DNA from: Actinomycetota bacterium
GTDB taxonomy: Bacteria > Actinomycetota > Actinomycetes > Nanopelagicales > Nanopelagicaceae
Length of the DNA: 10,267 nt
Assembly (NCBI GenBank): GCA_026392815.1
Contig: JAPLBI010000181.1
Location: forward strand, 1-10,267
Direction of reading: 5' to 3'
The translations under genes and the position numbers were made by a program. A model generated the notes under the pieces. That model did no database searches. It was given only the letters and a program-made list of their open reading frames with translations, and was not told the origin of the DNA. Positions 1 through 6,233 of this stretch are shown here, in pieces; position 1 is the first letter of the stretch; each line of letters starts with the position of its first letter.

Positions 1-1052
1 AAATCACCAGATTGTGCGCCCTGAATAACGCGGTGATCGTAAGTACTTGTAAGAGTAATTACCTTGCTGATCGCCATGCGGGCCAAGGTCTCTTCACTTG
101 CGCCTTGGAATTCGGCTGGATAATCCATCGCGCCAACGCCAACGATTAAGCCTTGTCCTTGCACCAAACGTGGCACGGAGTGAACGGTGCCGATCGTGCC
201 TGGGTTGGTAAGCGAAACAGTTGTGCCAGCGTAATCTTCAACGGTAAGTGAACCGCCGCGGGCCTTCTTAACGATCTCTTCGTAGGCAACCCAGAACTGA
301 CCGAAATCTAACTCTTCACAACCCTTAATAGATGGAACAAGAAGTTGACGGGTTCCATCGGGCTTTGCCAAGTCGATCGCAATACCGAGGTTGATATGTT
401 CTGGCTTTCCAAGTGCGGGCTTGCCATCTAGCTCGCCGTAGAAAGCGTTCATCTCTGGCATCGCACGAAGCGCTTTGATCATTGCGTAAGCGATGATGTG
501 TGTAAATGAAACTTTTCCACCGCGTGTGCGCTTTAAGTGGTTGGTAATAACGGTGCGGTTATCAATCATCAACTTTGCAGGAATTGCGCGCACACTTGTT
601 GCAGTTGGAACCGATAGCGATGCTTCCATTGATGCAACAACGCGACCTGCGACTCCGCGAAGTGGTTCCATCGTTGCTGCACCCGGTGTAATCAAAACTG
701 GTGCTGGTTTAACTGGTGCTTGTGCGGGAGCTGGAGTTGAAACAATTGGTGCAGCAACTGGCGCTGGAGTTGAAACAATTGGTGCAGCAACTGGCGCTGG
801 CGCAGAAACCGGAGTGGATGTAACGGGCGCTGCCAAAGTTGATGGCGCAGGTGTTAAAACTAGTTGTGTGGCTTTTGGAATTGGTGGAACTGGTGGAGTT
901 CCGGCCTTAGGCGCGCTCGTTGTTGCAGCTGCACCTGGGTTATATGTCTTAAAGAATTCAATCCATGAAGGTTCGACGGAAGTTGGATCGGCTTGGTAAC
1001 GCTCGTACATCTCTTCGACGAGCCAATCATTGGCTCCGAAATCTGCCGACAC
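1..1052 (-). CDS. kgd: Multifunctional 2-oxoglutarate decarboxylase/dehydrogenase, N-terminal part (truncated by window edge)
   Basis: This is the actinobacterial enzyme that decarboxylates 2-oxoglutarate in the TCA cycle and serves as E1o (with a fused E2o-like domain) of the oxoglutarate dehydrogenase complex in the cytosol. The minus strand reads 350 codons without a stop to the window edge. Residues 4-36 ([16 protein letters not shown], then DPTSVEPSW and FF) match the E1o N-terminal segment. Residues 41-125 are a flexible Ala/Pro/Thr linker with a short tandem repeat. From about 128 runs an E2-type acyltransferase domain, ending at [13 protein letters not shown] with the catalytic His at residue 340. 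No lipoyl domain is present, as is normal for this family. The thiamine-dependent E1 part lies beyond the window. The start is GTG at 1052-1050, preceded by GAAGGAG six bases upstream. The plus-strand reading frame at 493-999 is only the antisense of the linker. Confidence 0.95.
   Translation of the reverse strand, partial: MSADFGANDWLVEEMYERYQADPTSVEPSWIEFFKTYNPGAAATTSAPKAGTPPVPPIPKATQLVLTPAPSTLAAPVTSTPVSAPAPVAAPIVSTPAPVAAPIVSTPAPAQAPVKPAPVLITPGAATMEPLRGVAGRVVASMEASLSVPTATSVRAIPAKLMIDNRTVITNHLKRTRGGKVSFTHIIAYAMIKALRAMPEMNAFYGELDGKPALGKPEHINLGIAIDLAKPDGTRQLLVPSIKGCEELDFGQFWVAYEEIVKKARGGSLTVEDYAGTTVSLTNPGTIGTVHSVPRLVQGQGLIVGVGAMDYPAEFQGASEETLARMAISKVITLTSTYDHRVIQGAQSGD
730..800 (-). repeat. 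33-bp tandem repeat inside the Kgd linker
   Basis: Two identical direct 33-bp copies (730-762 and 763-795) are followed by five matching bases of a third. On the coding strand each unit encodes 11 residues, [11 protein letters not shown] in the frame of Kgd. The unit length is a multiple of three, so copy-number change would lengthen or shorten the Pro/Ala linker without breaking the frame. Perfect identity suggests a recent duplication. Confidence 0.9.
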
Positions 1053-1258
1053 TGGCAACTCCTTCTTCGCGATTAACCTTGAGCATTACAGTGGTAATTA
1101 ACGCTTAATACGTGGCTAAGACTATCGGCTGAGCCGAGCCTGAATAAATCCCGTAGCGCCGACCTCGAGCGCGATATTGACCACAATCGCGCCCCGAAAC
1201 TCAGCGCGACAAGGGGCCAGAGGATTGGCAGAGTTGGCGCATGAACTCAGGAGCTCCG
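1053..1258. other. Divergent intergenic region between kgd and the SDR gene
   Basis: About 200 bp separate the two divergent start codons, so promoters for both genes should lie here. The half next to kgd (about 1070-1120) is AT-rich and contains TAATTAACGCTTAATA-like sequence. The half next to the SDR gene is GC-rich. I could not pick a convincing -35/-10 pair for either direction. A short CGGC/GCCG inverted repeat near 1125-1137 is too small to call a site. Confidence 0.4.
1248..1253 (+). promoter_or_regulatory. Ribosome binding site deciding the SDR start
   Basis: CAGGAG sits five bases before the ATG at 1259 and inside the alternative longer reading frame that begins at 1241. It supports the shorter protein. 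Confidence 0.65.
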
Positions 1259-2002
1259 ATGCGACCACTGGCCATTGTCAGCGGTGGAAGCCGTGGGCTG
1301 GGCTTTGAAACTGCGCGGGGGTTGGCAGCGCGTGGCTATGACTTAGCGCTGATCGCGAAAGATCCAGCACGTTTGAATTCAGCGAGAGAAGAACTGATCG
1401 CTGAGTATTCGCCAACCCAATCTGGTTTAAGCATCACAACGCATACGGCAGATTTAGAGAACCAAGAAACTACTCGCAAAGTCGCTGAAGAGATCACCGC
1501 GTCACTTCCAACTCCACAAGTAATGGTTCTGGCACATGGCGTGATGAGCGAGAAGATGTCAAAGACTCTGCGCACAACTGATGCCGAATGGAATCGCGTA
1601 ATGGCGATTAACTTGGATTCAGTTTTCACTTTAGTAAATGTGATTGCACCTGCCATGGCCGATGCACGCAATGGACGATTAGTTGTTTACTCAGCATGTT
1701 TAGGAAGAATGTCCGGACCAGGAAATGCCGGGGGACTTGCACCGTATCGAATTAGCAAAGCTGGCGTTAACGCACTCGTTAGAAACCTGGCACATGAAAC
1801 AGGGTTAGGCGCTCGCGGATTCTATATTGATGCGATCTGTCCAAATCATTCGCGCACAGATATGGGCGGGCCCGATGCGCCACGTAGCGCCGAAGAAGGT
1901 GCAGAGACTGCTATCTGGTTGGCAACTGCAGATATTTCAGAACGTGGAACCGATCAAGTAACTGGACTGCTTTGGGAAGATAGAAAGATCGTACCTTTTT
2001 AA
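1259..2002 (+). CDS. Short-chain dehydrogenase/reductase (SDR), substrate unknown
   Basis: This is a 247-residue classical SDR, a cytosolic NAD(P)-dependent oxidoreductase. It carries the Rossmann glycine motif SGGSRGLG near the N-terminus (residues 8-15, in place of TGxxxGxG). The variant LAHG stands where NNAG is usual, the helix-4 Asn is in INLDSVF (residue 118), the catalytic Ser is in VVYSACLG (residue 145), and YRISK gives catalytic Tyr163 and Lys167. The length is normal for the family. The start at 1259 is chosen because CAGGAG lies five bases upstream. An in-frame ATG at 1241 would add six residues but has no good ribosome site and puts extra residues ahead of the first beta strand. 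Residues after YxxxK (ICPNHSRTDMGGPDAP) follow the usual PGxxxT region with N-H replacing G. Neighbours do not reveal the substrate; FabG-like acyl reductase and sugar or alcohol dehydrogenase roles are both possible. Confidence 0.88.
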   Translation: MRPLAIVSGGSRGLGFETARGLAARGYDLALIAKDPARLNSAREELIAEYSPTQSGLSITTHTADLENQETTRKVAEEITASLPTPQVMVLAHGVMSEKMSKTLRTTDAEWNRVMAINLDSVFTLVNVIAPAMADARNGRLVVYSACLGRMSGPGNAGGLAPYRISKAGVNALVRNLAHETGLGARGFYIDAICPNHSRTDMGGPDAPRSAEEGAETAIWLATADISERGTDQVTGLLWEDRKIVPF

Positions 2003-2019
2003 ATTCACCCGTTTTTAAT

Positions 2020-2400
2020 TTATTTGCGCTCTTCGGGAATTATTGTTACTGCAAAATAGAGCACTGGAATTGCAAGTAATAACAATGGAATTGCACCGAT
2101 TAAGAAGTCACCTTCGAATTGATATTTAACAACGCCCAAAACAATTAAGTTCGCAAAGACTGCCGGCCCGCGGCCCCAATTCTTTCTCTGCGCAAATGCA
2201 CGCCCACATGCCAATAGCCCAATGCCACCTAACAATGAGAAGAGCAGCACTCCAGCCAATGGCGGGATCTCGCGATCTTCATGGGTAATTCCCATGACTC
2301 CGACCCAGATGCCTAGGGATAACACGACTGCACCTTCTATATAGAGAAGGGCTGACGCGATGGAGCGCTTACGCGCTTGCTTGGCAGGATCGGCGCTCAT
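2020..2400 (-). CDS. Small integral membrane protein of unknown function
   Basis: I do not recognise a family. The 126-residue product starts with a polar, basic N-terminus (MSADPAKQARKRS). Four hydrophobic segments follow, at about residues 14-35, 46-67, 78-92 and 96-117, and it ends in a charged tail (PEERK). This is a typical small four-helix inner-membrane protein with no visible catalytic motif. An in-frame ATG at 2433-2431 would add 11 residues but would overlap the divergent gene at 2419. The start at 2400 is preferred because a TACCCT -10-like box lies eight bases before it, fitting a leaderless mRNA. The gene converges with the SDR gene (17-bp gap, no clear terminator) and diverges from the tad cluster, so nothing ties it firmly to either. 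Confidence 0.7.
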   Translation of the reverse strand: MSADPAKQARKRSIASALLYIEGAVVLSLGIWVGVMGITHEDREIPPLAGVLLFSLLGGIGLLACGRAFAQRKNWGRGPAVFANLIVLGVVKYQFEGDFLIGAIPLLLLAIPVLYFAVTIIPEERK

Positions 2401-2404
2401 AGAC

Positions 2405-2412
2405 AGGAAGGG
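2405..2412 (+). promoter_or_regulatory. Ribosome binding site of the degenerate GGDEF gene
   Basis: AGGAAGGG lies six bases before the ATG at 2419 and supports that start. The same bases overlap the candidate -10 box of the opposite-strand gene. Confidence 0.65.
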
Positions 2413-2414
2413 TA
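2409..2414 (-). promoter_or_regulatory. Candidate -10 box for leaderless transcription of the membrane-protein gene
   Basis: On the minus strand TACCCT (matching TANNNT) ends eight bases before the ATG at 2400, and no Shine-Dalgarno sequence precedes that ATG. This spacing would place the transcription start at or next to the start codon. No clear -35 element is visible. Confidence 0.35.
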
Positions 2415-2418
2415 GCGC

Positions 2419-2853
2419 ATGATTTTTTCGCATGATGGATTACGAGATTCATTAACGCGCGTAGCTGCGCCACCTTTCTTCTATGAGAGTTTAAAAAGAG
2501 AGATCTCACTTTCCGAGCGGAGTGAAAGCACAATTACTGCGGTTACGTTCAGATTGATTTCAGAGCAACCGATTTATGACTATCCGCTAGTTGCCTTCTC
2601 CGAAATTGCCGGGAGAGCGCTCCGCTTAGAAGATCACATAGCGCGTATGGGCGTCAACAATTTTGTCATTTTAATTACTGGGGATAATGATGTAGCCGAA
2701 CAAATCTGCGCTCGAATATCTTCACAGTGGACCTTGGAAGGAGTTCCTGGGATCTCCCTACATTACGCATGGATCTCACACGAAGTAGGCGAGAGCGCCC
2801 TAGATTTCTTAAATCGCCTTGATGGGCAAGAGTTGAAAACCACATCTTTCTAA
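2419..2853 (+). CDS. Degenerate GGDEF-domain protein, possible c-di-GMP receptor of the tad pilus locus
   Basis: The 144-residue product is essentially one GGDEF-type fold with no sensor or membrane segment. It opens with DSLTRV...F (residues 10-20; family DxLTGLxNRRxF). The region DHIARMGVNNFVILITGD (residues 72-89) aligns with the D-xxx-RxGGDEFxxxL core. It continues with AEQICARI, the helix after the core, and a SxxxG-like end (HEVGESALDFLNRLDGQ). The catalytic signature is GVNNF (78-82) instead of GGDEF, and the metal-binding Asp and nucleotide-binding motifs of the first half are missing, so diguanylate cyclase activity is not expected. RLED (69-72) ends exactly five residues before the signature, the position of the RxxD inhibitory c-di-GMP site. 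It is followed after 60 bp by tadA. Alternatively it may be a purely structural partner that no longer binds c-di-GMP. Confidence 0.68.
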   Translation: MIFSHDGLRDSLTRVAAPPFFYESLKREISLSERSESTITAVTFRLISEQPIYDYPLVAFSEIAGRALRLEDHIARMGVNNFVILITGDNDVAEQICARISSQWTLEGVPGISLHYAWISHEVGESALDFLNRLDGQELKTTSF

Positions 2854-2901
2854 TTCATCCACAGGTTTCTGCCGGCTCATATTTAGTAATTTGGATAGTT
2901 C

Positions 2902-2907
2902 TATCTT
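2902..2907 (+). promoter_or_regulatory. Candidate -10 box for leaderless tadA transcript
   Basis: TATCTT lies exactly six bases before the ATG at 2914. No Shine-Dalgarno sequence is present in the 20 bases upstream of that ATG. This is the geometry of actinobacterial leaderless promoters and suggests the pilus genes can be transcribed independently of the GGDEF-like gene. No strong -35 hexamer is visible. Confidence 0.5.
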
Positions 2908-2913
2908 CGCGCC

Positions 2914-3954
2914 ATGGAAATGGATATCGCCTTTGGGCCTATTGCAGAGTTCATTTCTGATAAAACCATCGAAGAAATCTGGATAAATTCACCGCAAAGA
3001 ATATTCATCGCCCGAGCAGGAAAGAGCGAGTTAACAAATTTAATTCTCTCGCCTGAAGAAGTCTCTCAACTAGTAGATCGCCTACTTATCTGGAGCGGTA
3101 GACGTCTTGATCTTTCACACCCATTCGTTGATGCACGACTTCCGGATGGAAGTCGCCTCCACGTGGTGATTCCTGAAATCACCGCTGAACACTGGACGGT
3201 TAACATCAGAAAACATCTAATGCGCCATTTGTCGTTACAAGATTTAGCTCAACGCGGCGCCTTAACCGCTTCTATGGCGGTGGCGTTAACCAATTCCGTC
3301 CGCGCTGGGTTGAACATTTTAGTAAGCGGTGGAACCCAATCTGGAAAAACAACAATGCTCAATGCACTTGTATCGGCAACTCCTTTGGGACAGCGAGTTA
3401 TCACAATTGAGGAAGTCTTCGAATTAAAGCCGGTATTACCTGACTTGGTTGCGATGCAGACTCGCAGTGAAAATCTCCAGGGAGAAGGAGCGATTCCACT
3501 TAGAAAACTAATTAAGGAAGCGCTACGCATGCGACCTTCGCGCATAGTTATTGGAGAAGTTCGCGAGGCCGAAGCGTTAGATCTATTAATTGCCCTTAAT
3601 TCCGGGCTCGCCGGAATGGGAACCTTGCATGCAAATTCCGCTAGAGATGCGATTATCAAATTACAAACTCTGCCGTTATTAGCCGGCGAAAACATTTCAC
3701 ACAAATTTATTGCGCCGACAGTGGCATCGGCTATTGATCTAGTTGTACAAGTCGGACTTGCCAGCGACGGTACGCGAAGAATTCAAGAGATCGCCGCAGT
3801 CACAGGTCGCTTTGAAAATGATCGCGCTGAAATAGAAACCCTCTGGAAATGGGATGGCAGTAAATACATCCGCGGCGTTGGCTCTATCGGTAATGAAGAG
3901 AAATTCTCGGCTGCTGGAATTCCACTTGCCGATTGGTGGAGCAAAGATGAGTAG
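2914..3954 (+). CDS. tadA: Tad pilus assembly ATPase TadA/CpaF
   Basis: This is the hexameric secretion ATPase of the type II/IV family that powers Tad/Flp pilus assembly at the cytoplasmic face of the membrane. The 346-residue protein has a short N-terminal domain and then the RecA-like core. Walker A is GGTQSGKTT (139-147). The Asp box is TIEEVFEL (164-171), and Walker B is RIVIGEVR (210-217) with Glu215. The His box ends TLHANS (237-242) and is followed by AIIKLQTL. Two departures from consensus are visible: Gln replaces Gly within Walker A (usual GGTGSGKTT), and the His box reads NSGLAGMGTLHANS, lacking the first His of the usual GHxGS. Catalytic Lys and Glu are intact. It is at the short end for TadA. 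The start at 2914 has no ribosome site but a -10 box six bases upstream. The stop overlaps the tadB start. Confidence 0.93.
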   Translation: MEMDIAFGPIAEFISDKTIEEIWINSPQRIFIARAGKSELTNLILSPEEVSQLVDRLLIWSGRRLDLSHPFVDARLPDGSRLHVVIPEITAEHWTVNIRKHLMRHLSLQDLAQRGALTASMAVALTNSVRAGLNILVSGGTQSGKTTMLNALVSATPLGQRVITIEEVFELKPVLPDLVAMQTRSENLQGEGAIPLRKLIKEALRMRPSRIVIGEVREAEALDLLIALNSGLAGMGTLHANSARDAIIKLQTLPLLAGENISHKFIAPTVASAIDLVVQVGLASDGTRRIQEIAAVTGRFENDRAEIETLWKWDGSKYIRGVGSIGNEEKFSAAGIPLADWWSKDE

Positions 3955-4708
3955 AAAACAGATGAGTCCGCCAAGAAACCTCTCGCTAAATGTTCGCAAA
4001 AATCAATACCTGAAAGTAGCAAGTTCTTTCGTAGCTTCATTCTTTATGGTCTATCTACTCTCTGCATCCATTGTTATCGCTCTAATCTTCGGCTTTTTAC
4101 TCTCCATAATTACCTTGTTAATTTCAAAGAAGAAATCTGATAAAGATGCCGCCGCTATAAGTGCTGCATGGCCGGAAGTGATTGATCACCTGGTAAGCGG
4201 AATCCAGTCAGGTCTTTCGATAACTGAATCTCTAATTGGTTTAACGACGAGAGGTCCGTTAATTCTCCGGCCATACTTTGCAGAATTTGAGCTCAAGATG
4301 CGCACGCACGGTGATTTCAATCTAGCGATTTCGGAGTTGAAGCAGCGATGTGCCCAACACAGCAGCGATCAAATCTTTGAAGCAATTGCAATTTCCAAAA
4401 CCTTAGGCGGATCCGAACTGCTTAACATTTTGCGCACCGTGGGAACCTTCCTGCGTCAAGATTTAGCGCTACGTCGTGAGATTGAAGTTAAACACGGCTG
4501 GATTAAGAACTCCGCTCATCTTTCTGCCGCCGCTCCTTGGCTTCTTCTGCTCTTACTATCGACACAGCCAGCAACATCTCGCGCGTTCTCTACACCTACA
4601 GGCGTGCTAATTCTTCTAATCGGTTTGTCCATGACAGCGATCGCATATGTATGGATGAACCGTTTGGGTCGCCTTCCCGAGCTACCGCGTGTTTTTGGTA
4701 GCGCATGA
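3947..4708 (+). CDS. tadB: Tad pilus platform protein TadB (T2SSF family)
   Basis: This is an inner-membrane platform protein that partners TadC and contacts the TadA motor. The 253-residue product has a basic N-terminus and two adjacent hydrophobic segments (about 22-40 and 41-60). The cytoplasmic T2SSF domain covers about 72-185 (WPEVIDHLVSGIQSGLSI, then SELLNILRTVGTFLRQD). Two C-terminal membrane segments follow (about 190-206 and 217-236). The start is ATG at 3947 inside ATGAGTAG, overlapping the tadA stop by eight bases, with GGAG five bases upstream. A longer in-frame reading from 3854 would run through the end of tadA and is rejected. A second ATG at 3962 is possible. Assignment as TadB rests on order after tadA and the repeated LxxxIxxGxSxxxxL pattern typical of the family. 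Confidence 0.9.
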   Translation: MSRKQMSPPRNLSLNVRKNQYLKVASSFVASFFMVYLLSASIVIALIFGFLLSIITLLISKKKSDKDAAAISAAWPEVIDHLVSGIQSGLSITESLIGLTTRGPLILRPYFAEFELKMRTHGDFNLAISELKQRCAQHSSDQIFEAIAISKTLGGSELLNILRTVGTFLRQDLALRREIEVKHGWIKNSAHLSAAAPWLLLLLLSTQPATSRAFSTPTGVLILLIGLSMTAIAYVWMNRLGRLPELPRVFGSA

Positions 4709-5502
4709 AGTATTCCGTTGGAATTCCAGTTCTCTTTGCCGCCTTGGGTTCGCTAACCCTGATCTTAAGTTCGAGTCCTAGAAGTGCGTTAAATAGCCAC
4801 ATAGCAAATTCCAAGGACCGAGGGTCGATTCAAAATCGCCTCCGTGAAATAGGAAAAGACTCTCCAGAAAGTTTCTTTGAATTTAGAAGTAAGCAACTTG
4901 CAAACTCATCACTTGTTGGTGCAGCTATAACCTTGATTTTGATCTTTTTAGGGAAGTCGCCAATCTCTATATTGCTACTTGGTTTCTTAGCTGCGATATC
5001 AACTTATGTTTTTGTGGATCGCAGCCTGAGCAAAAAAGTAAACCTTCATAAGTTGCGAGTTGAATCAGAGTTTCCCGCAGTTATTGAGATGTATTCGTTA
5101 GCCATGTCAGCAGGCGAAACGCCTTTGGCAGCGATGGAGCGGATAGGAAAAACGGCCACTGGTTCAATGGCTATTGAATTCAACAAGGTAGTAGCACTCG
5201 TTAAATCTGGAAAACCATTCCATGTTGCTCTAGATGCGATGGGAAGAGATTTAGATTCCATTGCAATCAGGCGTTTTGTCGACTCACTAATAATCGCAAC
5301 CCTGCGTGGTGCACCACTAATCGATGTGCTTCAACGCCATGCGCAAGAGGCTCGCGAACTCCAAAGGAACCGAGTTTTGGGAGCAGCCGCTAAGGCTGAG
5401 ATATCGATGATGGTTCCGGTGGTCTTTCTCATTCTTCCAATCTCTATCCTTTTCGCGCTTTGGCCTTCGCTAGCTAACTTAAATCTCTTCAGCAGTGCCT
5501 AG
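4705..5502 (+). CDS. tadC: Tad pilus platform protein TadC (T2SSF family)
   Basis: This is the second inner-membrane platform protein of the pilus machine. The 265-residue product has an N-terminal membrane segment (about 4-22), two central ones (about 68-83 and 86-104) and a T2SSF domain at about 122-235. The domain shows EFPAVIEMYSLAMSAGETP, then VVALVKSGKPFHVALDAMG and RRFVDSLIIATLRGAPLIDVL. A final membrane segment (about 235-254, VPVVFLILPISILFALWPS) is the usual TadC ending. Its ATG overlaps the tadB stop in ATGA (4705-4708), indicating translational coupling; no separate ribosome site is evident. Confidence 0.92.
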   Translation: MKYSVGIPVLFAALGSLTLILSSSPRSALNSHIANSKDRGSIQNRLREIGKDSPESFFEFRSKQLANSSLVGAAITLILIFLGKSPISILLLGFLAAISTYVFVDRSLSKKVNLHKLRVESEFPAVIEMYSLAMSAGETPLAAMERIGKTATGSMAIEFNKVVALVKSGKPFHVALDAMGRDLDSIAIRRFVDSLIIATLRGAPLIDVLQRHAQEARELQRNRVLGAAAKAEISMMVPVVFLILPISILFALWPSLANLNLFSSA

Positions 5503-5589
5503 AAAAGATAAAACTTTAGAAATATTGAAAACAATTAAGACCAACCCGATTCATACCGTATGGATGGGTAAGAGAGAACGGAAAAAGAG
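5503..5589 (+). other. A-rich gap before the pilin gene, possible internal promoter
   Basis: This 87-bp space is the largest gap within the tadA-tadG run, where other junctions overlap or touch. It is A-rich and holds TTGAAA (5525-5530), which could be a -35 element, and downstream AT-containing hexamers (ATTCAT at 5549-5554, 18 bp on; TACCGT at 5554-5559). Extra transcription of an abundant pilin from here would make sense, but the -10 match is poor. No terminator hairpin was found. Confidence 0.25.
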
Positions 5590-5874
5590 ATGGTAAAAGT
5601 TAAATCTAAGGCCCTAGAGCCAGCAGAATCTGCAGAGTTAGTTCAAGTAAGTACTGGTGGATTAAATAAAGTGATAATTGATAGGTACCTATCTCTGCAA
5701 CAGATTCAAAGCCGATACAAATCGGCGCTTGCATCCGAGAGAGGTGATGTTCCTGGTTGGGTGCTTGTAGTTCTAATGACTACCGGTTTAGTCACAGCGA
5801 TATGGACAATTGCCGCACCTCGCTTGACTAGCATCCTTAAGAATTCATTAGATGCGATGAACGGTATCCGTTGA
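5590..5874 (+). CDS. Flp-like small pilin candidate (actinobacterial tad locus)
   Basis: The 94-residue product occupies the position of the small DUF4244/Flp-like pilin between tadC and the TadE-like genes. A long polar N-terminus (about 50 residues) is followed by ERGDVPG and a single hydrophobic helix (about 57-76, WVLVVLMTTGLVTAIWTIAA), then a short amphipathic tail (PRLTSILKNSLDAMNGIR). Cleavage after Gly52 would leave about 42 residues, the size of a mature Flp subunit. The site is not canonical: position +5 is Trp, not Glu. The leader is longer than usual. A GTG at 5671 with GGTGGA nine bases upstream would give a 25-residue leader and is a possible alternative start. The ATG at 5590 has only a weak AAAGAG upstream. 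The stop overlaps the next gene in TGATG. Confidence 0.7.
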   Translation: MVKVKSKALEPAESAELVQVSTGGLNKVIIDRYLSLQQIQSRYKSALASERGDVPGWVLVVLMTTGLVTAIWTIAAPRLTSILKNSLDAMNGIR

Positions 5875-6233
5875 TGTATTCACTGAGGCGATTCATCGCA
5901 TCCGAAAAGGGAAGCGCAGAGAGCGCAATGGTCTTGATTCCGCTGCTCTTTCTATTTCTCTGCGGTGCGCAGTTAACTTCAACGGTCTTCATTAGAAATT
6001 TTGAACTTGCGAAGGTACAGAGCGAGGCATCAACAAGGTCGATATCTAATGAGTTGCAGAGCAGTGACTCAGTAATTGAAATAGATACGCCTGATCGCTT
6101 TCAAAAATTGCGCCTACTTGTTGTTAGAAAGCAAAGAGATCTTCCAATTATTGTTCCAGGCTTGGCCAGTTTCTTGGGCGGTTCACTAAAAAGCGAGGTC
6201 ACGGGTATCTCTGTCATGGAGGTTGTCCCATGA
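5874..6233 (+). CDS. TadE-like minor pseudopilin
   Basis: The 119-residue product has a basic N-terminus (MYSLRRFIASEKGSAES) followed by one hydrophobic helix (about 18-37, MVLIPLLFLFLCGAQL) and a soluble extracellular part with no Cys. This is the layout of TadE/TadF-type pseudopilins that sit at the pilus base or tip. The Glu after the putative cleavage Gly14 falls at +3 rather than +5. The start is taken as ATG 5874, which shares one base with the preceding TGA. The TTG at 5871 would add one residue. The stop overlaps the next ATG in ATGA. Family assignment comes from N-terminal shape and position rather than a strong motif. Confidence 0.72.
   Translation: MYSLRRFIASEKGSAESAMVLIPLLFLFLCGAQLTSTVFIRNFELAKVQSEASTRSISNELQSSDSVIEIDTPDRFQKLRLLVVRKQRDLPIIVPGLASFLGGSLKSEVTGISVMEVVP

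Noticed and set aside
730..800. Tandem direct repeats considered as a CRISPR remnant
   Set aside because: The copies are directly adjacent without spacers and are in frame within the Kgd coding sequence.
493..999. Plus-strand open frame coding for an Ala/Gly/Thr-rich protein
   Set aside because: It is the antisense of the Kgd Pro/Ala linker and acyltransferase start, which has a family match, correct start and ribosome site on the minus strand.
2333..2350. Perfect CCTTCT/AGAAGG inverted repeat with six-base loop
   Set aside because: It lies inside the coding region of the membrane protein, has no T-run, and is about as strong as expected by chance.
3249..3704. Minus-strand open frames within tadA, tadC, prfB, ftsE and ftsX
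   Set aside because: Each lies fully antisense to a gene with clear family motifs, has no recognisable domain, and lacks a plausible ribosome site or promoter.
3854..3946. Extended N-terminus of tadB starting at 3854
   Set aside because: It would run through the last 100 bases of tadA in another frame; the ATG at 3947 has a ribosome site and the usual stop/start overlap.
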